DNA of 64,000 nucleotides, taken from assembly GCF_037154015.1 (NCBI RefSeq), contig NZ_JBANRL010000001.1, positions 1,054,001-1,118,000 on the forward strand, in the 5' to 3' direction. Below the pieces are notes generated by a model. That model did not search any database. It was not told the DNA's origin and saw only the letters and a list, made by a program, of their open reading frames with translations. The number at the start of each line of letters is the position of its first letter. The first letter of the stretch is position 1. Origin of the DNA: Altererythrobacter aquiaggeris (GTDB lineage Bacteria; Pseudomonadota; Alphaproteobacteria; Sphingomonadales; Sphingomonadaceae). Shown one piece after another: positions 1 through 9,516 of this stretch. A program made the position numbers and the translations under genes.

Positions 1-1640
1 GAACCGACTGGCGCATCATTCGCGTAATGGATGTCGCCACCGGCGAAACGATGGACGAAGAGATACGCTGGGCCAAATTTACGGGCATTTCGTGGATGGG
101 CGAAGAAGGGTTCTTTTACTCCCGCTTCCCCGAACCCGAGGAAGGCCAGGACTTTCAGGCGCTCAATTACAATCAGGCGGTCTATTTCCACCGGCTTGGC
201 ACTGATCAGTCCGATGATCAGCTGGTTTATTCGACCCCTGACGAGCCAAAGCTCGCGCACGGCATCAACGTGTCGCATGACGGGCGCTGGGGGTTCATCA
301 CATCGTCGGTTGGCACCGATGCCAAATATGAAACGCACATAATCGATCTGGCAAAGCAGGGGGCACTTGGCTGGTCCCCGCGTCCGCTTGTGACGGGCTT
401 CTTGAACGAGTGGAACCCGATCGAATCGATTGGCGACATAGTGTATTTCCAGACCAATCAAGGTGCACCGAAATACAGGATCGTCTCGATCGACATGTCG
501 GCAGCGCAGCCCCAATGGACGGTAGTGGTACCTGAAGGCGATCAGCCGATCAGCGGCGCATCGATCGTGGGCGACAAGCTGGTGGTCACTTATCTCAAGG
601 ATGCGACAACCCGCGCCGCGGTGTATGATCTTGACGGCACCATGCGGCCTGATGTCGCGCTGGGCGAACTTGGCACCGCCAGCGGGTTCGGCGGCGAGCC
701 GGGCGATGCTGAGACATTCTACAGCTTTACCAGTTTTAACCGTCCTGCATCGATATACCGGCTGGATATGAACACGGGTGAACGCACTTCTTTTGCCGAG
801 CCGCAACTCACCTTCAATCCCGACGAGTATGTTACCGAACAGAAATTCTACAAATCCAGGGACGGCACAAGCGTGCCGATGTTCATTGTGCGCCGCAAGG
901 ATGTTGCGGCCAGCGGCCAGCCTTCGCCCACAATCCTTTATGGATATGGCGGGTTCGACATTTCGCTGACGCCGGCCTTTTCAGCCACCCGCATGGCATG
1001 GATGGAAGCCGGCGGAACATATGCCATTGCCAATATTCGCGGCGGCGGTGAATACGGCAAGGAATGGCATGATGGCGGACGTCTGGCGAACAAGCAGAAT
1101 GTGTTCGATGATTTCATCGCAGCGGGCGAATATCTCAAAGCCGAAGGCTATACGCCCGCCAATGGCCTTGCGATCCAGGGCGGGTCAAACGGCGGCTTGC
1201 TGGTCGGCGCGGTCAGTAACCAGCGCCCCGATCTGATCGATGCCGGCCATGCGGCTGTCGGCGTGATGGATATGCTCCGTTTCGATCGGTGGACCGCCGG
1301 GCGGTACTGGGTCGATGATTACGGATACCCCGACAAAGAAGCCGATTTCAAGGTTCTGCGGGCGTATTCACCCTACCACAATGTCCGCAGCGGAGTGGAT
1401 TATCCCGCACTGCTGGTAACGACTGCAGATACGGATGACCGTGTGGTGCCCGGTCACAGCTTCAAATATACCGCCGCGCTGCAAGCGGCCGATCTGGGCG
1501 AGAAACCGCATCTCATCCGTGTTGAAACGCGCGCCGGGCACGGCGCCGGTAAGCCGACCGACAAGACAATCGAAGAAGGTGCCGATGTGCTCAGTTTCCT
1601 TGCCGAATGGACAGGTTTGAAAGTCCCGCCATCCGAATAA
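1..1640 (+). CDS. Prolyl oligopeptidase family serine peptidase (S9A), 5' truncated by window edge
   Basis: The reading frame is open to the left edge: in-frame codons before the first ATG at 27 read TDWRIIRV, which continues the family's beta-propeller, so the true start lies outside the window. The C-terminal alpha/beta-hydrolase domain carries the S9A nucleophile motif GGSNGGLL (Ser codon at 1185-1187), an Asp region (TADTDDRVVPGHS) and the catalytic His in RAGHGAG. Members cleave short proline-containing peptides in the cytoplasm or periplasm; the N-terminus that would show a signal peptide is missing. A second, different S9 peptidase lies at 48231-50189. Confidence 0.93.
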   Translation, partial: TDWRIIRVMDVATGETMDEEIRWAKFTGISWMGEEGFFYSRFPEPEEGQDFQALNYNQAVYFHRLGTDQSDDQLVYSTPDEPKLAHGINVSHDGRWGFITSSVGTDAKYETHIIDLAKQGALGWSPRPLVTGFLNEWNPIESIGDIVYFQTNQGAPKYRIVSIDMSAAQPQWTVVVPEGDQPISGASIVGDKLVVTYLKDATTRAAVYDLDGTMRPDVALGELGTASGFGGEPGDAETFYSFTSFNRPASIYRLDMNTGERTSFAEPQLTFNPDEYVTEQKFYKSRDGTSVPMFIVRRKDVAASGQPSPTILYGYGGFDISLTPAFSATRMAWMEAGGTYAIANIRGGGEYGKEWHDGGRLANKQNVFDDFIAAGEYLKAEGYTPANGLAIQGGSNGGLLVGAVSNQRPDLIDAGHAAVGVMDMLRFDRWTAGRYWVDDYGYPDKEADFKVLRAYSPYHNVRSGVDYPALLVTTADTDDRVVPGHSFKYTAALQAADLGEKPHLIRVETRAGHGAGKPTDKTIEEGADVLSFLAEWTGLKVPPSE

Positions 1641-1645
1641 ACCAC

Positions 1646-1680
1646 AACGTTCAGGAAAGCCACTACTTTCCTGAACGTTT
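1646..1680 (+). terminator. Perfect hairpin after the S9 peptidase gene
   Basis: A perfect 14-bp inverted repeat (AACGTTCAGGAAAG, six-base loop, reverse complement) starts 6 bases after the stop codon. It is not followed by a convincing T run, so it may be a weak intrinsic terminator or an mRNA 3'-end stabiliser. Confidence 0.6.
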
Positions 1681-1776
1681 GCTGTCGGGCCAATTCAGGC
1701 TGCGCGCAGGGCCACTGGTTCATAACGACACTCGTAAGGCGGAACACGTCGTCCCGCCCAATCGAGGACCAGAACC

Positions 1777-2343
1777 ATGACAAATTTAAATAAAGCCCTG
1801 GTCGGCACAATGGCTGCGGGCGCAATGGCATTTTCGGCTGCACCAGCTGTAGCGCGCGATAATGATCGCATCGATGCGGGTGAGGTTATTGCCGGCGCTT
1901 TGATTATTGGCGGGATTGCCGCAGTGCTTGGATCATCGAACCGTGATGACCGGTATTATGACCGGCGCGGATACGGTGATCGGGATTACCGTGATCGGGA
2001 TTATCGCGGACGCGACTATCGCCGGGGCGTTGGCCAGCGCGCTGCCGTCAAGCGGTGTGTCAACCGCGCTGAACGCCAAGCGCTTCGCTATGGCGCCCGC
2101 AGGGCAGATGTGACCGATATTCGTGAAGTAGAACGCACCCGCTACGGCTGGAAGATCGATGGCAGGATTGCTGTACAATCTCGCAATTACCGTGACAGAA
2201 ACTACCGCGCCAGCGGCTGGGACAACGACTATCGCGGTTATGACCGCCGCCGTCATTCCGGTTATGATAGTGGCAGGTTTACGTGCCGGGTTGATTATGA
2301 CGGCCGTGTACAACGCGTTGATTTTAAAAAGCTCCGGTTCTGA
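1777..2343 (+). CDS. Exported RDY-repeat protein, paralogue 1
   Basis: 188 aa with an N-terminal signal peptide (cleavage likely after AAPAVA), then a glycine-rich hydrophobic segment (about residues 37-52) and a low-complexity tract of alternating Arg, Asp and Tyr (repeated RDYR units, about residues 57-85). The C-terminal half has two Cys residues and short beta-rich sequence. Start supported by GAGGA eight bases upstream. The next gene downstream has the same architecture, so the two are likely tandem duplicates. No family function is recognised; a cell-envelope or periplasmic role is inferred from the signal peptide only. Confidence 0.8.
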   Translation: MTNLNKALVGTMAAGAMAFSAAPAVARDNDRIDAGEVIAGALIIGGIAAVLGSSNRDDRYYDRRGYGDRDYRDRDYRGRDYRRGVGQRAAVKRCVNRAERQALRYGARRADVTDIREVERTRYGWKIDGRIAVQSRNYRDRNYRASGWDNDYRGYDRRRHSGYDSGRFTCRVDYDGRVQRVDFKKLRF

Positions 2344-2370
2344 TTTGCCGGATATTGACGAAGGGCGGTT

Positions 2371-2388
2371 CAGGCTTACGCAAGCCTG
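2371..2388 (+). terminator. Short hairpin between the two RDY paralogues
   Basis: A 7-bp perfect stem (CAGGCTT / AAGCCTG, four-base loop) 28 bases after the first gene's stop. No T run follows, so partial attenuation is the most that can be claimed. Confidence 0.35.
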
Positions 2389-2454
2389 GGCCTCCTAACT
2401 TTGCATCCATAGGGCAGGCACCGCGCCGTCCGTCTATCAAGGGAAGGGGCACCC

Positions 2455-3234
2455 ATGGCGCTCTTCAATTCGAAACTTGCTGCCGCCGCTGCTATGTTGG
2501 CCGCCGCCTCGACTGGTATGGTTCCGGCTGCTGCCGCCGACATCCAGGTTCCGCGCACCAGTAGTGCTGCGCCGGTTGATGCCGGCTGGACCAGCGGCGA
2601 TGAAGTGTACGATCACAGGCGCTACCGTCGCCACCATCACAATCGCGGCGTCGGAGCCGGTGATCTGATTGTGGGTGCGATCATATTGGGCACCATCGCT
2701 GCGGCATCCGGTTCTAGGCAGCGCGAAAGGGACGAGCGCTATCGTGACCGTGACTACCGTAGCGGCGACTATCGTAATCGTGACAGCCGTAATACCGATT
2801 ACCGCTATCGCACCAACGACCGGGATCGCCGGTCCGACAGCGGCGGGCTCGATCGTGCAGCGCAAATGTGCGTTCGTGAAATCGAACGCGATGGCCGCGT
2901 GGAAAACGTGGATAGCGTAAACCGGACCGGCGAAGGATGGACCGTGACAGGCACGCTCTACGACGGTGAGAATTTCCGGTGCACGATCGATAATGACGGC
3001 CGCATTTCCGATATCGATGTCGGCGGTCGAGACTTCGAGAGTTCCGCCGCCCCTTCACGCGGCAGCCAGTGGGAAGATGACCGCTATGCCCGCGCATGGT
3101 CGCAGGCCGGATCGCAGCCTGCGGACAGATCAGCCGAAATGGCATCCCAGCCGGCCTATCCGGGCGGCCCGGTTGACGATAACGGCGATGACAATAACGG
3201 CGGCGATGATGGCCGCTACGTGATGGCCGACTGA
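2455..3234 (+). CDS. Exported RDY-repeat protein, paralogue 2
   Basis: 259 aa. Signal peptide (Ala-rich, cleavage near AAAADI), a His/Arg patch, then the same hydrophobic glycine-rich stretch as its upstream neighbour (GDLIVGAIILGTIAA versus GEVIAGALIIGGIAA) followed by RDRDYR-type repeats. A longer C-terminal extension is acidic and Asn/Asp/Gly rich near the end (DDNGDDNNGGDDG). Start supported by a GGAAGGGG purine run just upstream. Probably a tandem duplicate of the gene at 1777; function unknown. Confidence 0.8.
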   Translation: MALFNSKLAAAAAMLAAASTGMVPAAAADIQVPRTSSAAPVDAGWTSGDEVYDHRRYRRHHHNRGVGAGDLIVGAIILGTIAAASGSRQRERDERYRDRDYRSGDYRNRDSRNTDYRYRTNDRDRRSDSGGLDRAAQMCVREIERDGRVENVDSVNRTGEGWTVTGTLYDGENFRCTIDNDGRISDIDVGGRDFESSAAPSRGSQWEDDRYARAWSQAGSQPADRSAEMASQPAYPGGPVDDNGDDNNGGDDGRYVMAD

Positions 3235-3237
3235 TTG

Positions 3238-3903
3238 CTAGCCTGATTTAGGGAGCCTGCCTGATCCGTAGGACGGCAGGCTCCATTTCCAGTGGATCGC
3301 TGCCCCGCGCATGGCGAAGCCGGCCAGGGCAGCAAATATCCACACCGCCCAGCGCGGTATGTCGAACATCATGCCCACTGCACAAAGCGTAGCGGCAAAA
3401 GCTGCAGCGGTAACATAAAGCTCCGGCCGCATGAGGATTGACGGCCTGCCCGCCAACACATCACGGATAATCCCGCCTACACAGCCTGTAATTACGCCCA
3501 TCAGGATCGCGGCGACCGGCGGGACCCCGTAAGCCAGAGCTTTGGCTGTGCCGAGTACCGCATAGGCCGCAAGGCCCGCAGCATCCGCCCATTCCAGCAG
3601 GGTTCCCTCCCACCAGCGGACAGGGGTCAGCCAGGCAATCAACGCCATTACCAGACATGCCGGGGCGACCCATGGATCCTGAACCCAGAAAACCGGCGCA
3701 CCGATGAGCAGGTCGCGCACCGATCCCCCGCCGACGCCCGTAACGAGTGCAAAGAACACCATGGTCACGAATGTCTGTTTCAGTCGCGCGGCAATCAGCG
3801 CCCCGGACAGGGCAAACACCGCAACCCCCAGAATATCGAGCAGGTCGAGCAGCGGAGTGAGAACTATCTCCGTAACGTCTCCCGAAATTGTGGCGGGATC
3901 CAT
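3238..3903 (-). CDS. TRIC / UPF0126 family membrane protein
   Basis: 221 aa, seven or so hydrophobic segments built from two similar halves, each with the family's Gly-Gly-x-x-Arg-Asp signature: GGGSVRDLL in the first half and GGIIRDVLAGRP in the second. Established knowledge of the family: bacterial UPF0126/TRIC homologues form trimeric cation channels, and some are reported to act in glycine transport. Its start lies 3 bases after the lpdA stop, so it is probably the last gene of the mdh-suc operon. Its 3' end is almost contiguous with the convergent gene ending at 3234. Confidence 0.88.
   Translation of the reverse strand: MDPATISGDVTEIVLTPLLDLLDILGVAVFALSGALIAARLKQTFVTMVFFALVTGVGGGSVRDLLIGAPVFWVQDPWVAPACLVMALIAWLTPVRWWEGTLLEWADAAGLAAYAVLGTAKALAYGVPPVAAILMGVITGCVGGIIRDVLAGRPSILMRPELYVTAAAFAATLCAVGMMFDIPRWAVWIFAALAGFAMRGAAIHWKWSLPSYGSGRLPKSG
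3252..3284. terminator. Hairpin at the convergent junction
   Basis: Ten-base perfect arms (GGAGCCTGCC / GGCAGGCTCC) with a 13-base loop, 17 bases after the plus-strand gene's stop and inside the 3' end of the minus-strand TRIC gene. It could end plus-strand transcription; there is no strong T run. Confidence 0.4.
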
Positions 3904-3906
3904 TGC

Positions 3907-5310
3907 TTAAATGTGGATCGGTTTGCCAGTGACGGCCATGGCCGCTTCTTTCGTGGCCTCGGCATGGGTGGGGTGTGCGTGGCAAGTGTAGGCAATGTCT
4001 TCCGACGTTGCGCCGAATTCCATCGCAATCGCGACTTCTGCAACCATCGTACCGGCCACGCTGGCAACCATCCACGCGCCCAGAACCCGGTCGGTTTCGG
4101 CATCGGCGATTATCTTGACGAAGCCTTCCGGCTCGCGATTTGTCTTGGCCCGGCTATTTGCCATCATCGGGAATTTGCCGACCTTGATTTCGCCCTGTTC
4201 GCGGGCCTCTTCTTCGGTCAGGCCGACGCCGGCGAATTCGGGCATTGTGTAAACGACGCTCGGGATAATTGCGTGGTTCACGATGCCGACCTGGCCTGCA
4301 ATGTTATCGGCCACAGCAATGCCTTCATCTTCGGCCTTGTGCGCAAGCATCGGGCCCGGGACAACGTCCCCGATGGCCCAGACACCCCCGACCTTGGTGC
4401 GGAAATCGTGACCGATTTCAATCTGGCCGCGCTTGTTCAGTTCAAGCCCGATGGCATCCAGGCCCAGATTGTCGGTGTTGGGACGCCGTCCGATCGACAC
4501 AAGCACACAATCGGCCTCGATTGTTTCAGCGTCGCCTCCTCCGGACGGTTCGACCGTCACGGTAACCTTTTTGCCCTTGATTGCCGCGCCCGTGACCTTG
4601 GTTTTGAGCTTCAGTTCCATTCCCTGTTTCTTGAAAACCTTGGCGGCTTCCTTGCGGACATCATCGTCCATGCCGGGCAGCAGCTGGTCGAGAAATTCCA
4701 CCACCACCACTTGCGAACCGAGGCGATTCCAAACCGAGCCCAGTTCCAGCCCGATCACCCCGCCGCCGATAACCACGAGCTTGGCGGGAACTTTCGGCAG
4801 CGATAGTGCGCCCGTGGAATCCACGATCAGATGTTTGTCATTATCGACATCGACGCCCGGCAGCGGCATAACGCCGGAGCCGGTGGCAATCACGACGTCT
4901 TTGGCAGTCACTGATTTGCCATCGACATCGACCGTGTTTGCGCCGGTAAATTTGCCGTGGCCTTTCAGCCAATCGACCTTGTTTTTCTTAAACAGGAATT
5001 CGATTCCGCCTGTCAACTCGCCGACCGCCTTGGTTTTTTCGGCCATCATGACATCCAGATCCAATTCGACCTTCGAAGTCTTGATGCCCCATTTGGCCAT
5101 GTGCTCATTGGCTTCGTCGAACAGTTCCGAACCGTGCAGCAGTGCCTTGGACGGTATGCATCCGACATTGAGGCATGTGCCCCCCAATGTCCCGCGGCTT
5201 TCCACGCAGGCGGTTTTCAGGCCAAGCTGCGCCGCGCGGATTGCAGCGACGTAACCGCCGGGGCCCGAACCGATAATCAGAATGTCATAATCGAAAGTGT
5301 GGTCAGCCAT
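3907..5310 (-). CDS. lpdA: Dihydrolipoyl dehydrogenase (E3)
   Basis: 467 aa FAD/NAD disulfide oxidoreductase that reoxidises dihydrolipoamide on the 2-oxoglutarate dehydrogenase E2. N-terminal FAD-binding GSGPGGY (residues 14-20), redox disulfide GGTCLNVGCIPS with Cys46 and Cys51, NAD-binding GGGVIGLELG mid-protein, and the C-terminal catalytic HAHPTHAE motif. GAGGAAG lies about eight bases before the ATG. It follows sucB by 10 bases, so E1, E2 and E3 are co-transcribed here; the E3 may also serve pyruvate dehydrogenase, which is not in this window. Confidence 0.97.
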   Translation of the reverse strand: MADHTFDYDILIIGSGPGGYVAAIRAAQLGLKTACVESRGTLGGTCLNVGCIPSKALLHGSELFDEANEHMAKWGIKTSKVELDLDVMMAEKTKAVGELTGGIEFLFKKNKVDWLKGHGKFTGANTVDVDGKSVTAKDVVIATGSGVMPLPGVDVDNDKHLIVDSTGALSLPKVPAKLVVIGGGVIGLELGSVWNRLGSQVVVVEFLDQLLPGMDDDVRKEAAKVFKKQGMELKLKTKVTGAAIKGKKVTVTVEPSGGGDAETIEADCVLVSIGRRPNTDNLGLDAIGLELNKRGQIEIGHDFRTKVGGVWAIGDVVPGPMLAHKAEDEGIAVADNIAGQVGIVNHAIIPSVVYTMPEFAGVGLTEEEAREQGEIKVGKFPMMANSRAKTNREPEGFVKIIADAETDRVLGAWMVASVAGTMVAEVAIAMEFGATSEDIAYTCHAHPTHAEATKEAAMAVTGKPIHI

Positions 5311-5320
5311 ATTGTCTTCC

Positions 5321-6595
5321 TCAGAGGTCGATCAGCATCCGCGTGGGATCTTCGATCGCTTCCTTGATAATCTTGAGTGCGGTTACCGCTTCACGGCCAT
5401 CGATCAGGCGGTGATCATAGCTTAGTGCGATATACATCATCGGCCGGATCACGATCTCGCCATCGACGACAACCGCCCGGTCTTCGATCCGGTGAAGGCC
5501 CAGAACCGCGCTTTGCGGCGGATTGATAATCGGCGTGGACATGAGCGAGCCGAACACACCGCCGTTTGAAATGGTAAAAGTGCCGCCGGTCATGTCATCC
5601 ATGGTAAGCGATCCGTCGCGGGCACGCGCGCCGAAATCGGCAATGTCTTTCTCGATCCGGGCAAAGCCTTTTTTGTCAACATCGCGCACCACCGGAACAA
5701 CCAGACCGCCCGGCGCACTGACTGCGACGGAAATATCCACATAGTCGTGATAGACGATTTCATCACCGTCGATCTGGGCGTTTACGCTGGGAACGTCCTT
5801 GAGCGCCAGATGCGCCGCCTTGGCGAAAAAGCCCATGAAGCCGAGCTTGATATCGTGTTTTTTCGCAAACAGATCCTTGTACTTCTCCCGTGCCTCGATC
5901 ACCGCGGTCATATCGACATCGTTGAAAGTGGTCAGCAGCGCGGCTTCTTCCTGTGCGCCCTTGAGCCGTTTGGCGATGGTCTTGCGAAGGCGGGTCATCC
6001 GCACGCGTTCTTCATTGCGGCCAGCGGTATCGGACGTAGCCACAGAGGCAGCCGGTGCAGGTGCGGGCGCGCTGACTGCGGCACTTTGCGACCCGTCCTT
6101 TTTGGCTTTGGCAGCGGCAATCACGTCTTCCTTGGTCAGGCGTCCATCCTTGCCGGTGCCCTTGACTGTGGAGGGATCGATGCCGTGTTCCAGAACAGCG
6201 CGGCGGACGGCGGGTGAAAGCGTCTTGGACGCATCGGGGCCATCGTCTGGCGCAGAAGGAGCTGGAGCCGGAGCCGGAGCCGGTGATGGGGCAGGTGATG
6301 GGGCGGATGATCCCTCAGCCGATTTTGCGGCCGTTGCAGAGGCAGCAGCCGCACCGCCACCTTCGCTGATCGTGGTGAGAATTGCGCCGACTTCTACGGT
6401 ATCGCCAACTTCGACAGCGTATTCGCCCATCACACCGGCAATCGGCGAGGGAACCTCGATCGCGACCTTATCGGTTTCCAAACTCGCAATCGGTTCGTCG
6501 ATTGCGACGGCATCGCCGGGCTTTTTCAGCCATTCGCCAATTGTGGCCTCGGTGACCGATTCGCCCAGTGAGGGGACTTTTACTTCGCTTGCCAT
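5321..6595 (-). CDS. sucB: 2-oxoglutarate dehydrogenase E2, dihydrolipoyllysine succinyltransferase
   Basis: 424 aa. N-terminal lipoyl domain with the lipoylated Lys43 in [10 protein letters not shown]; an Ala/Pro-rich flexible linker (about 82-118); peripheral-subunit-binding domain at about 125-160 ([15 protein letters not shown]); C-terminal acyltransferase domain ending in the catalytic DHRLIDGR (His395, Asp399). It transfers succinyl groups from lipoamide to CoA. AGGAA sits 8-10 bases before the start. Placed between sucA and lpdA with gaps of 20 and 10 bases. Confidence 0.97.
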   Translation of the reverse strand: MASEVKVPSLGESVTEATIGEWLKKPGDAVAIDEPIASLETDKVAIEVPSPIAGVMGEYAVEVGDTVEVGAILTTISEGGGAAAASATAAKSAEGSSAPSPAPSPAPAPAPAPSAPDDGPDASKTLSPAVRRAVLEHGIDPSTVKGTGKDGRLTKEDVIAAAKAKKDGSQSAAVSAPAPAPAASVATSDTAGRNEERVRMTRLRKTIAKRLKGAQEEAALLTTFNDVDMTAVIEAREKYKDLFAKKHDIKLGFMGFFAKAAHLALKDVPSVNAQIDGDEIVYHDYVDISVAVSAPGGLVVPVVRDVDKKGFARIEKDIADFGARARDGSLTMDDMTGGTFTISNGGVFGSLMSTPIINPPQSAVLGLHRIEDRAVVVDGEIVIRPMMYIALSYDHRLIDGREAVTALKIIKEAIEDPTRMLIDL

Positions 6596-6615
6596 ATCTT
6601 TGCGTTCCTAGCCGC

Positions 6616-9450
6616 TCAGGATTTCGTTCTGGATTTATTCGCTTCAGCGCGCTTCGCTGCGCCGCCATCAGCCAGATCCAGCGCGATCGAGATCAGTGAT
6701 TCTTGTTGCATCTGGTGCCGGTTGGCCAGCCCGGTTGCGGGCGATGCTGCCGGTTCGCGCCCGGCGTAGCGCGGCCGCATCGCGTCATGTCCGGCCCTTG
6801 CCAGCGCGTCTTCGATCTGGCTTTCGACAAAGAACCAGGCGCCGTTGTTTTTCGGTTCTTCCTGACACCAGTAAACCTCTTTCAAATTGGTCATACGCTC
6901 GAGGCGCTTTGTCAGCGGTTCGCCGGGGAAGGGGTAAAGCTGCTCGATCCGGACGATCGAGACATCATCAATGTCTTCCTCGTCCCGTTTCTGGATCAGA
7001 TCATAGGCAACCTTGCCCGAACACAGGACCAGACGGCGGACTTTATCGTCTGCTATTTCGGCGGTGTCGCTCACAATCCGGCGGAAATGGCTATCGCCCG
7101 TAAATTCACCCACCTCCGATTTTGCAAGCGGGTGTCGCAGCAGGCTTTTAGGGGTCATTATGATCATTGGCTTGCGGAAGGGGCGCAGCATCTGGCGGCG
7201 CAAGACATGGAAGTAATTGGCCGGGACGGTAATATTGCAGACCTGGATATTGTCATTCGCACATAGCTGCAGGAACCGTTCGAGACGTGCGGAACTGTGT
7301 TCCGGCCCCTGACCTTCAAATCCGTGTGGCAACAGCATGACAAGCCCGTTGGCCCGCAGCCATTTTGCTTCGCCCGAAGCGATATACTGATCGATGATAA
7401 TTTGCGCGCCGTTCGAGAAATCACCGAACTGAGCCTCCCACATCACCAGCGTTTTGGGATCGGACAGAGCGAAGCCATATTCAAAGCCAAGCACCCCGTA
7501 TTCGGACAAGGTGCTGTCATAAACCTCGAACTTGCCGTGCGGCAAAGTGGCAAGCGGGATGTATTTGCGTTCATCCGTCTGGTCGATCCACATTGCGTGC
7601 CGCTGGCTGAAAGTACCGCGGCCCGAATCCTGCCCCGAAAGCCTGACGCCGAATCCTTCGGTAACCAGACTGCCGAAAGCCAGCGCCTCTGCGGTTGCCC
7701 AGTCGAAACCTTCGCCGCTTTCGAACATTCCGGCCTTGGCCTTGAGCACGCGGCCAAGCGTCTTGTGGATGGTCAGGTCATCGGGAACGACGGTCAGTGT
7801 CCGGCCAAGACTATCGAACAGTTTGCGTTCGATAGCGGTGTCGATGTTTCGCCTTGCGGTTTCGGCATCGGCAGGTTTGTGCAGCCCGCTCCAGCGCCCG
7901 CCGAACCAGTCGGCACTGCTGGGCTCGTAATCTTTTGAAGCGGTAAATTCTTCTTCCAGAAGGTCGGTAAAATCCTTCTGCATGGTTTCCGCGTCACCTT
8001 TGGCGATCACGCCCTGTTCCATCAGTTTGCCCGAATAGATGACGCTGACCTTGGGATGGTTGCGAATGCGGTCATACATCAGCGGCTGGGTGAAGCTGGG
8101 TTCATCACCTTCGTTGTGGCCAAAGCGGCGATAGCACCACATGTCGATAACCACGTCGCGGCCAAAGGTCTGGCGGTATTCGACGGCCAGCTTGCAAGCG
8201 AAAGTCACGGCCTCGGGATCATCGCCATTGACGTGCAAAATCGGCGCCTGGATGCCCTTTGCAACGTCGGATGGGTAGGGCGAGGAGCGGGCAAATTTCG
8301 GACTGGTTGTGAAACCGATCTGGTTGTTGATGATGAAGTGGATACAGCCGCCGGTGCTGTATCCACGCACGCCCGAAAGGCCGAAACATTCCCACACCAC
8401 GCCTTGGCCCGCAAAGGCTGCATCGCCGTGGATCAGGACCGGCAAAACCTGCTCGTGCTTGCTCAAATCGTCGCGGATTGCCTGCTGTGCGCGCGCTTTG
8501 CCCAGAACCACCGGATCGACTGTTTCCAGATGGCTGGGGTTGGGGACCAGGCTCATGTGAACCTTGATACCGTCAAACTCGCGGTCGGTGCTGGTGCCCA
8601 GATGATATTTCACATCGCCCGACCCGCCCACTTCATCGGGCGTGGAACTGCCGCCGGAAAATTCATGGAAGATCACGCGGTATGGCTTGGCCATCACATT
8701 GGCGAGCACATTGAGGCGGCCGCGATGCGCCATGCCGTAGATTATCTCGCGCACACCGGTCTGGCTGCCATATTTGATCACGGCTTCGAGCGCGGGGATC
8801 ATGCTCTCGCCGCCATCTAGGCCGAACCGCTTGGTCCCAACATATTTCCGTCCGAGAAAATTTTCATACTGTTCGCCGCGGATCACCGCTTGCAGGATGG
8901 CCTGCTTGCCTTCGGGCGTGAACTGGATGACATCCTCGGGACCCTCGAACTTGTCCTGGAGGAAGCGGCGTTCTTCCGTATCGGAAATATGCATATATTC
9001 GAGGCCAACCTTGCCGCAATAATTCCGCAGCAACGCCTCGTGCAATTCGCCCACGGTCACCCATTCAAAGCCGAGCGCACCGCCGACGTAAACCTCGCGG
9101 TCTTCCTGCCCGGCAAAACCATGCCATTCCAGCGAGAGGTCTTCGGGTGTTGCGCGGTGGCTCAGACCAAGCGGATCGAGATCGGCCGCCAGATGCCCGC
9201 GGACACGATAAAGACGGATCAGCAGCATCGCGCGGATCGAGTCCGCGGCTGCCTGTTCCAGCGCGGCCTGATCCATGACCTTGCCAGACTTCTGCGCAGA
9301 CGCCGTTACCGCCAGCTGCATGGCCGACGGGTCAAGACCCTGCGTCAGATCATCTTCGTTGGGTCCGCCGACGAGCGGCCAACGCGGGTTTGCCCATGAT
9401 GGGCCGGGCTGCGGATCGGCAGGCTCGAAATCCTGGATTTGGTCGCCCAT
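6616..9450 (-). CDS. sucA: 2-oxoglutarate dehydrogenase E1 component
   Basis: 944 aa thiamine-diphosphate enzyme that decarboxylates 2-oxoglutarate and succinylates E2. Seen: an N-terminal E2-interaction region (WANPRW), the E1 start RGHLAADLDPLG, the AHRGRLNVLAN segment, the ThDP/Mg motif region with GDAAFAGQG, and C-terminal transketolase-type segments (EAQFGDFSNGAQ, LLPHGFEGQGPEHSS). I place the start at 9450 (MGDQIQDF) because GAGGTGA lies just upstream; the frame extends 19 codons further without a better site. Confidence 0.96.
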   Translation of the reverse strand: MGDQIQDFEPADPQPGPSWANPRWPLVGGPNEDDLTQGLDPSAMQLAVTASAQKSGKVMDQAALEQAAADSIRAMLLIRLYRVRGHLAADLDPLGLSHRATPEDLSLEWHGFAGQEDREVYVGGALGFEWVTVGELHEALLRNYCGKVGLEYMHISDTEERRFLQDKFEGPEDVIQFTPEGKQAILQAVIRGEQYENFLGRKYVGTKRFGLDGGESMIPALEAVIKYGSQTGVREIIYGMAHRGRLNVLANVMAKPYRVIFHEFSGGSSTPDEVGGSGDVKYHLGTSTDREFDGIKVHMSLVPNPSHLETVDPVVLGKARAQQAIRDDLSKHEQVLPVLIHGDAAFAGQGVVWECFGLSGVRGYSTGGCIHFIINNQIGFTTSPKFARSSPYPSDVAKGIQAPILHVNGDDPEAVTFACKLAVEYRQTFGRDVVIDMWCYRRFGHNEGDEPSFTQPLMYDRIRNHPKVSVIYSGKLMEQGVIAKGDAETMQKDFTDLLEEEFTASKDYEPSSADWFGGRWSGLHKPADAETARRNIDTAIERKLFDSLGRTLTVVPDDLTIHKTLGRVLKAKAGMFESGEGFDWATAEALAFGSLVTEGFGVRLSGQDSGRGTFSQRHAMWIDQTDERKYIPLATLPHGKFEVYDSTLSEYGVLGFEYGFALSDPKTLVMWEAQFGDFSNGAQIIIDQYIASGEAKWLRANGLVMLLPHGFEGQGPEHSSARLERFLQLCANDNIQVCNITVPANYFHVLRRQMLRPFRKPMIIMTPKSLLRHPLAKSEVGEFTGDSHFRRIVSDTAEIADDKVRRLVLCSGKVAYDLIQKRDEEDIDDVSIVRIEQLYPFPGEPLTKRLERMTNLKEVYWCQEEPKNNGAWFFVESQIEDALARAGHDAMRPRYAGREPAASPATGLANRHQMQQESLISIALDLADGGAAKRAEANKSRTKS

Positions 9451-9516
9451 TCGGGTCACCTCAATTGGTCCGTGGGGAAGGGCGCCGCCCGCTTTGGGCA
9501 GCGACATTTCCGATTA

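Noticed and set aside
3913-4806. 297-codon open frame antisense to lpdA
   Set aside because: Mirror of a real coding frame; His/Asn-rich translation with no motif or ribosome site.
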